Below, piece by piece: positions 47,151 to 58,222 of a DNA stretch of 64,000 nucleotides. Under the pieces are notes generated by a model. The model worked only from the letters and a program-made list of their open reading frames with translations. It made no database searches and was not told the origin of the DNA. Origin of the DNA: Udeniomyces pyricola. Its lineage: Eukaryota; Basidiomycota; Tremellomycetes; Cystofilobasidiales; Mrakiaceae. Both the position numbers and the translations under genes were made by a program. The stretch covers positions 1,196,797 to 1,260,796 of the forward strand of contig BCIK01000005.1 in NCBI GenBank assembly GCA_039545295.1. Reading direction: 5' to 3'. Numbering within the stretch: position 1 is the first letter of the stretch; each line of letters starts with the position of its first letter.

Positions 47151-47634
47151 CTAATCGATCAGGTCAGCATACTTGCTCCTGGCGGCCGCTCGTCGCTCTT
47201 GGGTGATCTCCTTGTTCTTGGCTGTACGAGCTTCTCGCTGTGTGTGGCATATAAGGAGGCGGTAATAGCGATGACTCATCAGCCAAAAGGTACAGAGAGC
47301 GGTGGTCGCAGCAAGACAGAGAAAGTAGAGAGGGAGAACAGGACATCTCGGTCCGACTGACCTCGCCACGGAGACAGAGTGAGAGGTCAATCTTTTGCTG
47401 ATTGCAACCGCCCCAGAACTTTTTCCATTCCTTGTGGCAGGCTTCAAGCTGCTGGATGAGCTCGCCGCAGGCTGATGAGATGAGGGTTCCGATGAAGAAG
47501 CAAAGGACGATAGGAGGCAAGTAAGTGGTGGAGTACTATAGTCGAGCAGGCAGGCTCCAACACCGACGGCGTCAAGGGGTCGAGAGAATGGACGGACCCA
47601 TTTCAGTGGAGGGTTTGTGAAGTGGGGCGTGCAT
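47151..47634 (-). CDS. CMC2: Cmc2, twin CX9C mitochondrial intermembrane-space protein
   Basis: Small intermembrane-space protein needed for cytochrome c oxidase assembly, imported by the Mia40 disulfide relay. Three exons close in phase (47598-47634, 47362-47471, 47151-47237) to 77 residues. Exon 1 MHAPLHKPSTEM has the His-rich Cmc2 start. Exon 2 carries both CX9C pairs: CGELIQQLEAC and CNQQKIDLSLC, each with exactly nine residues between cysteines, separated by HKEWKKFWGG. Exon 3 is the basic tail (REARTAKNKEITQERRAAA). A longer frame reads into the intron upstream of exon 2 and is not used, since only the splice restores both the Met start and the cysteine spacing. It converges with ATP11 and diverges from the membrane-protein gene. 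Confidence 0.92.
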
Positions 47635-48230
47635 AGTAGGGATATAGAGGATGAAAGATTGATGAGGGAAGTGGAGAAGGCCGGCGGGAATGTTGGTGGA
47701 TCGATTGATTGTCGAAAACGATGGTGCCGGTTGGAACTTGTTGGAAGTAGACATGTTGCGTCGCGGCGAGCTGTGCTGACTGGCTGTGCCTGGATGTGAT
47801 TAAATCATGATAGAAATCGATAGGATAACCAAATGTTTTTACTCGTTCTTACCTGAATAGAAATAGATCGAGGCCCCAAGAGGCCCGAGGCAAGCCGAGG
47901 CGGCGTGCATTTGGGCGGGCCCCTCTTTTTCTTTTTCTTTCCTCTTTTCTTTTCTTTTTCTTTTTTTCCATCTTTCTTTTTGAGTGGACGGGGGCGGAGT
48001 GACCCCTCTTTTGTTTCCGTTTGTGTTGGGTTGCTCGTGTTGGTCTTGTTCCTTTTCGCTCAACGTCCCTGCGATCTTCCCCTCCCCTCGAACTGACCTG
48101 CCCACCACACCACACCACACATTCCTTCACCCCCACCCCCTTCAGTCCCTTCAGTCCCTTCCGGTCTTCTCCTCCTTCACCCTTTGCGTGACCTCCTTCG
48201 TACCCACCACACCCACCTCTCCCATCATCC
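47635..48230. promoter_or_regulatory. divergent promoter, CMC2 (-) and Ser-rich membrane protein gene (+)
   Basis: 596 bp. A sharp T/C-rich block on + (47925-47985) and a C-rich stretch with CACCACAC repeats near 48105-48120 fit a long pyrimidine-rich + leader. No gene supported; the open frames are low-complexity. Confidence 0.65.
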
Positions 48231-50268
48231 ATGTCGGCCTCCCGTACGTCTTCCGCTCATCCCCCTGCCCTGCCCTCCCCTCCCCTACCCTCATGAGGCT
48301 GACGACCCTCTTTCCAACTTCACCCTCGGACGCTAATCCCTCTTGACTTGCCCCCCCCCCTCCCCCCCTTCCCCCCTCCCTCTCTCTTTCTCTCTTTCTG
48401 TCGGCCCTTTCCTCCCCCCCCTCCCCCACTCGGATTTATCCCTCCTCGCACCATCCCCATCCAACAGAAGCACAAAGCTCCTCTCAGTCCGTAGCAGAGA
48501 CCTCGTCTTCCGCTGTCGCAAGCTCGTCCGCAGCGGCCGAGTCGTCGTCGTCGTCTTCCGTCATCGTCTCTTCCTCGAGCGTCGCCGCCGAGTCTTCCTC
48601 CTCAACTTCCTCTTCGGCTGTCGCTCAGTCCTCTTCCTCCTCCTCCTCCGAGGCTCAACAATCTTCCTCATCGGATGCCGCCCAATCATCATCATCATCA
48701 TCGTCTACCTCGGTGACCGCTGCTCAAAGCTCGAGCGCTTCCGCCTCGGCTACGAGCCAGGCCGCCTCCTCTGCCGTCCCCTACACCTCGTCCTCTGTGT
48801 TCGAATCGGTTCTTCCTAACGGCTCGACCCTCACCAGCACCCAGGTCATCACTGGCACATCGACTGCTGGGCAGACCTCATCTTTTGTGTGGGTCACATC
48901 CTTCCTGTGTCAACACGCGCTGTCCACGAGGCAGCTCGCTCAGACGCTAACCCCATGATGTCCGTCCTGGCTGACACGATGATCCTTTTCATCTTTCCCC
49001 ACCCCCTTTTGCACTCTTGCTCGCCATTCATCGCGCAGTACCGTCACCATCACAGGCAGCGACGGACAAACGAGTGTTCAAACATCCAGTGTTGCCGTTA
49101 CCCACAACGCTAGCGCTAAGACCAACGTTGGCGCCATCGTCGGAGGAACGTGAGTCACCCTTTTCTGCGATCGCACCGCCTTGTCAAGCCCCGGTCCGTC
49201 CACTTACGCCATCACTCTCTTCGCCTCCTTGTTGACCCCTCGCGCGCTTGTCCGCCCGTCGCTTCCTTTGGGTTCCTTCCACTCTGAACTCCTTCTTCTG
49301 TTGCTTCTGTCTCGTTTGGTTCCGGTTCAATCCGGCTTGTAGCGTTGGTGGCGTGTTTGGTGCACTTGCCATCGCCCTCGGCCTCTTCTGGTTCTGCCGA
49401 AGGAAGAATCGCAACTCCGATGACTTTGACGACACCATGTGTGAGTCGATGTTTTCCTGAGATTGCCTATATCCCGATGTGATAAACTCTTCTTGAACCT
49501 TGACCTTGTTCGTATCTATACTATACGCCTCAAAACCCTATCACCGTATGTAGTCGATCCCGACCGAGGACGTGCCGTAGAACACAATGGGGATACCGAT
49601 ATGATGGCCGCCCCCGCCGTCGAGCCTTACACTTACAACCAGCCGAATGAGATGGCTCAAGCCAACGGCTACAACTCCCGACCCGTTTCCGGTGCTTTTG
49701 GTGGGGGTCCCGGCTCGCCCTCAGCTGGGTACAGTCCCGTCCCTGCGTCCGCTGGTTTGGGACCTGCCATCGGAGCGGGCGCCGCTGGCTACTATGGCTC
49801 TCAGCAGGGAGGCTCTCAGCAAAGCGGCGGTATGTCAAGGGGTCCCTCGAGTGCGTCTGCTTACTCATCGGGTACTTCGAGCGGTCCGTCGAGCAGCTCA
49901 GCTGGCGGTTTGGCTGCCGGAGGTGCCATGAGCGCGGCTGCTGCCAAGAGACAGGAGGCCCAAAGGGAACGCAACCGACTCCACGCCAATGGCCCTTCGG
50001 ACGTTGCCGAGGAAGGCGGTCACTCGGGCGACAACGTCGTTGTGCACCAAGATGGAGGCCGGGTACCAGGGCCGGAACATGCTGAGGACCGAGTCGAACT
50101 TCCTCCTGTGTACGGTGGTTGGGTAAGCTTGTCTTTGATCATGATCACTATCCAGTCTTCTCATTGTCTCATCCTGTGGCCGTCTCAGGCCCAGTTGCTG
50201 ATGTCTTTCCATTTGCGTTGCGGTTTTTTTTTTTTTTGTTGATCCTGCAGTCGGCGGACCGAACATGA
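48231..50268 (+). CDS. Ser-rich single-pass membrane protein (SKG6/Mid2-like architecture)
   Basis: Probable cell-surface or wall-sensor-like protein; no specific family assigned. A 13-nt first exon (48231-48243, MSAS+C) joins at 48468 to give QAQSSSQSVAE. A long extracellular Ser/Ala/Thr region (about 140 residues, suited to O-mannosylation) ends with TSTQVITGTSTAGQTSSF, VTVTITGSDGQTSV and HNASAKTN. A membrane helix follows, VGAIVGGT + VGGVFGALAIALGLFWF, with a basic stop-transfer CRRKNR, and a Gly/Ser/Pro-rich cytosolic tail with YSPVPASAG and DRVELPPVYGGW. Later exons begin at 49039, about 49342 and 49555; the last is short, with stop at 50266-50268. No classical signal peptide is visible, which suits a type III insertion. 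Confidence 0.8.
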
Positions 50269-51058
50269 GACCTTTGTCTCCCCCCCCCCCCCTCGGTCCT
50301 CCTCATCCTTCTCTTGTCAACTGTCCAGACTCTTTTCTACCTTTACTCGTGTTATGTTTTCCAATCAACCCATTTTTCGGTCCGCCCTCAGCAATCGCAT
50401 GCAGCGTGTCATCTCTACCCGTTTTCCTTTCCAACTTGCAAGGTTCCTCGACATAAAAGCGTTCATTTGCCTAACCACGTTCGATCTCCTCGACAACACG
50501 CGACTGCCATCGCCCATAGAGACTGGCATGCCTACGATATGCCTAGCCCGACCTGCCCATTTTGTCTTTTTTTTTTCTTTTTTTTTCTCCTATATGCTAA
50601 CTCCAGTCATACATCTTCTCTTGTCGCCTCATTTTTCTTTTTCTTTTTCTTTCCACATCTTCTTACTTTGACCTCTCTTATACTTTTCTTGCGACTCTCA
50701 CGGACAACTTTCAAATCACTTCTTCTCCTTCTTCTCACCTCATTCAGCTTTCCTTTCATCCATCCTTCCAGGCCTCTGGCCCGCCTCACTGTCTTTCTAT
50801 TAGCCCTGCGTTCCGCTACTTCACTCTTATGGACCCCTTATGCTGTCTGCTCCATGCATCTTCTTCCTCACCCCTTGTTCTTGTGCCCTTGTAGTTTGTT
50901 ACTCTCTCAGCCTCTTTCTGAGTGAAAAGCTTTATACAATTCATTGCGTGTTTCTCGACTTTGTACATGTCGCGCTTGCCAAGATGTTGTCTCGTGTGTG
51001 TCTCGCTGCATGAGCACCGTTCGCGTTTCGTAGTGGGCAATGAGATGAACCGGTCACA
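50269..51058. other. long convergent 3' interval, membrane protein gene (+) and LIP2 (-)
   Basis: 790 bp without a supported gene. The + strand is extremely T/C-rich (C13 at 50280-50292, T tracts at 50569-50588 and 50630-50655), as expected of a 3' UTR of the + gene. Open frames here are Phe/Ser/Leu low-complexity. Confidence 0.7.
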
Positions 51059-52477
51059 TCACATTTCTTCCTCTTGGGCTGATCGGGGTTCGTGTCTCCA
51101 AGTTTGGTTGTCGTTGTCGCACTTGGCTTCCATCGCTCGGATAAGCTGGCCGACCTCTCCCCCTTTACTGTCTTCTCCTGTCGTCATGAGCTCGACCACG
51201 GACCGGTCGCCTCCAAACTTGTCGCCCAAAAGCAGAGCCACGTCATGGGCTATCGGGCCGTACTCGTATGACGGCGGCGTCAGTCGGTCTTTGGGCGTGA
51301 TGGATGAGAGCGAGGTGGCCTGAATACCATCCAGTCCACAAGCAGTGACGAGATGGAACCAAGGCAGAGGGGTGTCCGTCAGGTTGAGCGAGAATCCATG
51401 GGAAGTAAGTCGACGGCGAATCTGGATGCCAATCGAGGCGACCTAGTAAAGAATAAAAGTAATCCCATTGAAATCGTTCAGATGTACATGTCAACATGAA
51501 GGGCAGTCAATCTATTGGCACACGTTTGAGCCCACAGATTGGAGAATTGCCTTGGGACGCACTTTGGTATCGGTAGTAGGAAAGACGCCGACGTGGTCGT
51601 CCGGATGAGGTGCATGGACTTTGACGCCGCCCGTCACATCTGTCACGAACGAAGCAAGGGTGCTTTGGACTCGGTCGACGAAGCACCTCGTGCCTAGCTA
51701 GCAAATGAGAGAGGAACAAAGGGTAAACAGGTCCGGATATAGGATGTGAGTGATTGGCCCACATGGAGTACGTAGCTTCCAAGTCGGTTCGACGTTGAAC
51801 GGGATTGCATGTTGAGCTTGATCATTACTCACGTTCATTCCTTCCAGATCAAACAACAGGTATCCGACAAGCTGACCGGGCCCGTGATAGGTTACCATGC
51901 CACCCCGTCTGGTTACGGCCCACTCGGCTCCAGCATGGGCGAGACGGGATTGCTCCGATCGAATGCGAGCGAGAGAAGCAGGCAGCGAGTCTCGCCGGCC
52001 GGTCGTAAACGTCGGACGGTGTTCTGGGCGAACAAAGAGTGAATGTTTCGTGGACGCAAAGGCAAAGTTCGGGTTGAGTCTAGGGAAGATGGTTGATAAT
52101 CGGACATGAACGATGGTCGAGACAGAAGCAGCTATCGATGAGGGGCGCTGCGGAAGTTTGGGACTTGAAAGGCACGAGGATCATCGAGGCCGGATATTCC
52201 ACTGCGAGCCACAAGGCCACAGACGAAAGACGACAGAGATATGGCGTGGACAAGTTGTTGCGAGAGTAGAGGATGAAAGTGGATGCTGACCGAGAAGGAG
52301 GAGGATGTCCCGGGTGGCAGTCTCGCTCTCGGGATGGAGCTTCTTTGCGTTGAGGCGGAGATTGACGATGGCATCTTGGAGAGTGAGCGTCTCTTGATAC
52401 GGCAGAGGTCGTTTGAAGATGTGGACTGCGAGAGGGGATCTAGCGAGCGGGATACGGGATGATGAGCAAGATGCCAT
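51059..52477 (-). CDS. LIP2: mitochondrial octanoyltransferase Lip2 (LipB family)
   Basis: Moves the octanoyl group from acyl carrier protein to lipoyl domains, the first step of lipoic acid synthesis in mitochondria. The start MASCSSSRIPLARSPLAVHI (ATG 52475-52477) reads as a presequence running into FKRPLPYQETLTLQDAIVNL. Then the conserved PTFTTGRRD-type box, WAVTRRGGMVTYHGPGQLVG (LipB GG.xTYHGPGQ motif), YLLFDLEGMN, LGTRCFVDRVQSTLASF, the substrate lysine box KVASIGIQIRRRLTSHGF, SLNLTDTPLPWFHLV, and TACGLDGIQATS carrying the catalytic cysteine. A charged tail ends RSAQEEEM at 51059. Four or five exons. It diverges from bL19m with 491 bp between starts; both products are mitochondrial. Confidence 0.92.
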
Positions 52478-52968
52478 TGGCGTCGTCGATGCGGGATGGA
52501 TGTATGCGGTGATGATAGTATATGCGCGCGGTACTACTGGGTGTAGGATATTACGATGAATGCGTGGCAGCACGTTGCCACAGTATCTCTTTGAGCTGTA
52601 TATCAAGGTGTATGATTGACAAAAGAAATAATAGTTGATGCCCCGCAGTTTCTGCTGTTCAATAAATAATAAATAACAAATAATGCTCAATGTTCTCTTG
52701 CGATATTGAATATTTCCATCGACTGTGGGCAAGTTACTAACCTATGCCCGGTTCTTACTCCGGCCTCCACAGCTTCATCGATCCATCGACCTGCATCGAC
52801 CTGCATCGACCATCCTCCGTCCATACTTGCAGTTAGCTCAGCTCCAGGCGCCCTTCGTATCAACTTCCAACAACACCCAGCAGTCGACTCTCGCCCTCCA
52901 AAATCTCACTGTTACATCCCATACTCACTGCCTACTTCCAATCCACCTCCATCGTCCCCTCTATCGCC
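52478..52968. promoter_or_regulatory. divergent promoter, LIP2 (-) and bL19m (+)
   Basis: 491 bp between outward-facing starts of two mitochondrial genes. AT-rich AATAAATAATAAATAAC at about 52661-52680, and a CTGCATCGAC direct repeat at about 52785-52805. The 100 bp before bL19m are C/T-rich. No gene seen. Confidence 0.65.
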
Positions 52969-54068
52969 ATGGCTTCCTTCGCCTCGTCTTCCAAGACGTT
53001 CCTCCTTCCTCGCATCGCGTCTACCTCTTCCAAGCGAGCCTTCTCCTCGTCACTTCCTGCCTTTGCCCCCTACCGAACCTCGACCGGTCAGGAAGCTGTC
53101 CTGCCCGTCTACTCGCCCGTATACCCAAAGGGTCCCAACTCTACAATCCCTGCGTTTGAATACGTCGACTGTTAGTGTAGCACTCTCTTGGCCGTTCCAT
53201 GCGTTCGCCTTCTATGGGATTCCGCTTTCCCTTTTTCTTCACCCATCCCTTCCTTTCTTCATGCACGTCCCAGATCGAACCTCGCTCTTGGTCATCTTGT
53301 CTGTGGCAAATCGCTTCGCTACCGAAAGTTGATACCAGTTGACTGATAGTTTTATCCACTGCGCGGGGTCGCCTCCTTCTGATATGTTTCCTCCAGACCG
53401 AGACCGCCAAACGATGCCCTACCCCTTCTCTGCGACCGCCATAGTCCCGTTCATCCCGCCTGTGCCGAAGGCTCGATCTACTCAGCAGCCCCCTTTGGGA
53501 GTTTCGGTTGTTGAGCATGTCAACAACGTTCTTCGCCTCATGCAGGATCCGTCCTCGTTCTGGTACCTCTTCAACAGGAGGAATCGTAACAACATCCGCC
53601 CAGGCTCCGTTGTCTCGGTCCAATGCTATACCTCGCCCGCCAAAACCCAGACGTCAACTTTCACCGGTGTCGTTATCGCCATCACCAAGCGAGGCGTCGC
53701 CACTAGTTTCATCGTCCGAAACGTTGTTCTGCGAACGGGAGTCGAGATGCGATACTTTTGCTCGAGCCCGCTCATTAAGGATATCAAGCTCGTGAGGAAC
53801 GCCGACGGCAAGCCAGGCAACCTGCCCAGGACCGGTCACGCCAAGCTCTACTACTACCGAGATGTCAGTCTATCTGCTCCTTGTCATTTGACGTGTATGT
53901 GACGCGACTGGACTGGCTGCATGAGACCCCATGCTGATCTGTTGCGATTCGCTCGTCACGTCGGTTTCCGCATCGCAGCAACCCGAGCGAATCAACTCTA
54001 TCGTTAACTCCCTCAAGACCACGACTGGCAAGGCGCTCAAGAACTCGACTGGCACGGCTTTCCAATAG
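52969..54068 (+). CDS. mitochondrial ribosomal protein bL19m
   Basis: Large-subunit mitoribosomal protein of the bacterial L19 family (yeast Img1 is the counterpart). The presequence MASFASSSKTFLLPRIASTS is followed by SKRAFSSSL. Exon 1 ends EYVD+T and joins in phase 1 at the CCTCCAG acceptor to give EYVDYRDRQTMPYPF. Then PPLGVSVVEHVNNVLRLMQ and the L19 core: NIRPGSVVSVQCYT, TFTGVVIAITKRGVATSFIV, RNVVLRTGVEMRYF, SPLIKDIKLVR and AKLYYYRD, followed by the last exon QPERINSIVNSL ending in Q, TAG 54066-54068. The FxGVVIxxxxRGxxxSFxVR pattern and the LYYxRD ending are diagnostic of L19. It converges with the MFS gene at 244 bp. Confidence 0.92.
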
Positions 54069-54312
54069 AATGGACGTCATTGATGTAACTCGCCTTGAGA
54101 ATTCGCCCGTCAGGGTTTGGTAGTCTGCAAGTCGAGAGAAACAGAGTTCCTGTGATCAGTGGTGCTTTCCTGTCACGTACACGCAGGCCAAGGGCATCTG
54201 ATGTCGGTCTGGGTGCATAGCTGATGTCCCTGATTACATCGTGAAATATTCAAGAAACCAAGAAGCCATATCATTCTTCTTTCTCCTTTACTTCCCCGGA
54301 CGACGAGATCGA

Positions 54313-56413
54313 TCACTCCTCTAGCACCAGCCCCTTCATCTGCCAGGCCACCAGGCTCAATGCGATCCCTCCGAACGCATACGACACAAATGGGCCGAGC
54401 AGCCAGTAGGCTGAGCAACATGCTATTGGGCCTAATGCGCGGCCGAGCTGACCGATACTCCTAAAGATCAGACATTGGCGTAGAGTTGGTAGATGCGTAA
54501 GTCAAAGGATCCATATCACCGTTCCGAGCCTTGGCGGACCGAGCAGTCACCTACCTGAATTTGCCGAGCGTCCTTCCCTTTGGTAGTTCCTGTGATTGAG
54601 GAACTGCTCCGACCTGAGCACTGGAGTCGTCATCGTTGTCGCATAGAAGGCTGACCTGGGCGTTCAATCCTGTAACGACGCTGGCACTGGTGAAGGCGAG
54701 ACATGCCGCGCCAACGAACAGCACGCTTTGACTACGGTAGAAGGGGAGGACGGAGAGAAGCAGTAGGCCGATCGAGGTTGCAAGAACGCCACGATGGGCC
54801 AGGGCCATTGGTCGAGCAGACACGCCAGGTCGACGGGTGTACCCGCCCTGAAGAGCCGAGCTGAGGATGCCGATGAAGCCGAGGAGACGACCGTTTTGAG
54901 CGTTGGTGGAGGAAAAGAGGTCATAGGTGAGGAACGTCAGGGTGAATTCGGCTCCAGAGAAGAAGAACAAAAACACAAAATGCAGTCGACCGAGGGTCTA
55001 ACAAATTCAAAGGAGAGATTGTCAGTTTGGCTGGACGAATCGAAGTCTTGGATCGCGAGGGAATTGGCTTGTAGGACCCAACTCACCTTGAGTCGCTTTG
55101 ATCTTTGCTCGGCACTCGCCACTACACGCTCGTTCTTCGGCTGAGACACGTCCTTGTCGACGACCCAGCCCTTTGTTTCCGGAAGGAGCCACCACAAGAT
55201 TGTGGTCTCAAAAAGCAACAGCATGAGGGCGACACCCGCGGGGTTTGCGTAAATGTTGAGCTCTCGGTTGCCCATCACGATAGCTTCTGGCACCGGACGA
55301 GACGCGAAAAAGGCACCTAGCGATGGACCAAACGTAAAGCACAAGCTATGGCAGATAAGGAAAGGCCTTTAGTTAATGCAAGAGGTGTTTTGCCCAAGCG
55401 AACCGGCAAGACACGGTCGGCAATGACGATGCCCAGTGAATCTCACCTGAACGCTAGGCCGACGAGCGCAAGAGCTCGGCCGCGGACAGCAGGCGAGGTG
55501 ACGTCGGACAAACAAGCTATTGAGATTTGAACGTTGCCTTCAGAGAGACCGCCGATGAGCCGAGCGAGCAAGAACGAAGACTTTGAGGGGTGTTCCGAAA
55601 ATGTCAACGTCAGCATGAGCATGCATCGAAGCCGTCGACTTAACAGCAGCGGTTTGGGTTTGGGTGAGGGGGGAAGGAAGGGAGATCCGGAGTCGATATT
55701 TGATGATCAAGTGAACTGAATACGCACAAAAGTTGTCGACTGTATCCACACTGCAGTGGAGACAATATTACCGACCATGCTTGCCAGAAGGACCGGTCTT
55801 CGTCCATATCGGTCGGAAAGGCTTCCGATGTGAGGCGAAATCAGATACTGGCAGAACCTGTCGACCAGCCAAGCGCCAACCGGCCGAGATCAGTCTGCAG
55901 ACGCGACTTCGCAAGGCCACACCCATCATCTTGGGGCGCCGGATCAGGGATATTACTGACGAGAATATGGACCCCAAGAAGCCTCCCAAGAGCACAATGT
56001 CCCATTTCTTCGTTTCTCCTATAGTCTGCGAGGCAACCGATGAGCGAAAGGACTGGAGGAGGGAGAGCATGGACGACAGAAGGGTACTTTGGCTGCCTGT
56101 TGCGGAGCCTTCGCGAAGGGTGTACCATTCAACAATGCCTATATGGATGAGGGGGGAGAGGAGTATGTAAGTTGACATGTCTGTGCGTGTCAACCATTCC
56201 AGCGAAGGATCTGACGGACTGACGAGGAAAGAGAGGAAGAGGGATGCTGCGTGAGGATGCAAATCAAGGACGGTAAAGAGCAGTCAGCTTATACGTTTGA
56301 TCCGTCGCAAAGTTGGACGAGATCTAGGACGCGAGTACCTACGTGAATGCAAGCAAGTCGAGGACTAGGCACCAGAAGACAATGGCCACCACGCTGGTCG
56401 CAGGGGAAGGCAT
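54313..56413 (-). CDS. major facilitator superfamily transporter (MFSD10/tetracycline-efflux-like)
   Basis: Integral membrane transporter; substrate unknown. The start [14 protein letters not shown] (ATG 56411-56413) runs into [10 protein letters not shown], the conserved helix-1 motif of the MFSD10/Tetran group. Further helices: [14 protein letters not shown]; an [19 protein letters not shown] loop encoded near 55800; [13 protein letters not shown] near 55470; [37 protein letters not shown] + PETKGW (motif end of helix 6, with a cytosolic loop after it); [77 protein letters not shown]; and a last helix ending [11 protein letters not shown] at 54313-54315. Many short exons were joined by eye, so the full splice model is approximate while the family call is firm. 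Confidence 0.85.
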
Positions 56414-56698
56414 GAGTGGCGGGTTGATGGTCGGTGAGTACAGTACAAAGCAAGTACAAGGCAAGACCGGAGGGGCAAGGCACAAATCGGCGTGAGCTTT
56501 GCCCTCTAGTGTTCTGATAGGTTGACTGATCTAAAGTACATAAGTATATGTACATGATATCAACACGTCGGCACGTATCGACCCACATTTTCCTCGCTCA
56601 TGTTGAGGCCTCACACGATTGAATGACGTTTTTATTTATTCATTTATTTATTCATTTTGGCTTGTGCTGTCGTATCACATACATCTTACATCGCTGCA

Positions 56699-58222
56699 TC
56701 AGAAGAAGCCCCGGCTGCCGTCACCGCTCTGCTGGACCCGATCACCCCAATCACCATCGTCGTCCGGCTCGCAACATTCACCCCAACACCCAGTACCGAT
56801 ACCCCAGTGTCCATCATGCACTTCGACCCCCTCTCGCTCACCCCACTCGTGCCAGCCTAGCTTCCATCTCCACCAATCCGGATTAGACAGCCGATCACCG
56901 ACGAGTGAAGGACCAAATAGGATTGTCTCCTCGGTCTTGTGCGGATGTGACGAGGGCAAAGCATGTCCCGTCTCGGGACGGAGTGTTGACATAGTTCCGT
57001 ACGAAGGTTGAAGAGCCCTGGCGCGATCTGTTTCGGTATCTCCGTAATGACGCCTCCAAGCGGCAACACTTGCCCGACTTCCCCCGTCCCTCATGATCGT
57101 CATCCGGCCTTTGCCCTTGCTGGATCCATCGCCCTCGCCCGATACGATGTTCCTCCAACTAGGCAGGCCAGCACCCGGACTCGTGCCAAGCAAGCTTCCG
57201 CTCCGATCAGACGCAAAGCTGGCCGCATAGGTCGAGTCGAGCGATGAGCTGGAAGGGGGTCGATTGATAGGCTTCACCCGGGTCCTTGGGTTGAAAGAAA
57301 CTTGGCGTCGCGATGGAGGCATCGGTGACTGGACCGAGGGTTGAACCGGACAGACGTCGATTGCTCCAAGCGGTGAAGATGAAGGTGATGAGAGAAATGT
57401 AGAGGGGGCACATGGAGGGGGAGAGACACTGAATGGTGAGGAAGGAGACTCGGGGATCGTCGGAATAGAATCGAGGTTGAAAGATGGGTGTCGATGTCGA
57501 GAATGAGAGCGCGTACGCGCGTGTTGAGTTGGTCTTCCATATTCATTACGAGGGGGTGGAATCGAAAGACACGTGGAAGGGGAGTTATGTGATGACGACG
57601 CGACAGCATTCGGGGGATGAAACGGAGCCGCACCGAACGAGAACGGCGACTTGAGTGGCGATGCGGTTTGGCTCGGGGCAGCGTCGGATGCCACATCAGG
57701 AATTTCTGTCGAGTTCTGGGACGACAAAGTGGAAGTTGATGGTGTGAGGGAAGCTTGGGAGATGATAGAGGTCGACGAAGAAGATGAGTGGCGAAAGAAA
57801 GGCATTGACTGAGTAGATGGAAAGGGGAAATGAGTCGCGGTCGCGTCGTGCCCATTTGTTTGATGCAAGGTCGCCGCCACCACTCGCGTTGGGCTACACG
57901 TCTCCAGGACAAGAGTCGGTTGATCCCAGAGCAACGGCAAGCCAGCTTCATCATCCCCTTCCAAGCTAGCTTGAGCCTCTGAAGCCGCAAGTGTCATTGA
58001 GGTAGAGGAGACCATTCCCTCGTTGACCCCTTCGGCGTCGTCCGGGCCATCCGATTTGTCACCTGGGCCGTCGTCTTCCTCTTCGCTCGTGTGCTGCTCA
58101 TCACAAGGCATGGCTAAGAAGAAGTCATCGTCGTCGAATGCTAACGGCCGAAACGAGTTAGATGGGCCGTTGGTAGATTGGTGAGATTGAGGTTGAAGGT
58201 CGGAACGTTGCACCTGGGTCAA
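56699..58222 (-). CDS. unrecognised disordered protein with Trp-rich C terminus
   Basis: Family not recognised. A single 500-codon open frame, Ser/Pro/Asp-rich throughout. Features: FRPLAFDDDDFFLAMPCDE near the N terminus, acidic stretches, Ser runs (SSSSTSIISQ), PHAR/HSRHRH basic patches, repeated SP sites (SPSSPFSVSPPP), and a distinct C terminus KTEETILFGPSLVGDRL + SNPDWWRWKLGWHEWG that looks like the one folded or binding segment. The frame begins at 58222 without an ATG. In-frame ATGs occur downstream (58111, MPCDEQ), and an acceptor-like ...ATAG sits just upstream, so a further 5' exon is likely, possibly from ATG 58510-58512 with a GTAAGT donor; that join did not close in phase. The 3' end is TGA at 56699. 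Confidence 0.6.
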   Translation of the reverse strand: MTQVQRSDLQPQSHQSTNGPSNSFRPLAFDDDDFFLAMPCDEQHTSEEEDDGPGDKSDGPDDAEGVNEGMVSSTSMTLAASEAQASLEGDDEAGLPLLWDQPTLVLETCSPTRVVAATLHQTNGHDATATHFPFPSTQSMPFFRHSSSSSTSIISQASLTPSTSTLSSQNSTEIPDVASDAAPSQTASPLKSPFSFGAAPFHPPNAVASSSHNSPSTCLSIPPPRNEYGRPTQHARTRSHSRHRHPSFNLDSIPTIPESPSSPFSVSPPPCAPSTFLSSPSSSPLGAIDVCPVQPSVQSPMPPSRRQVSFNPRTRVKPINRPPSSSSLDSTYAASFASDRSGSLLGTSPGAGLPSWRNIVSGEGDGSSKGKGRMTIMRDGGSRASVAAWRRHYGDTETDRARALQPSYGTMSTLRPETGHALPSSHPHKTEETILFGPSLVGDRLSNPDWWRWKLGWHEWGEREGVEVHDGHWGIGTGCWGECCEPDDDGDWGDRVQQSGDGSRGFF

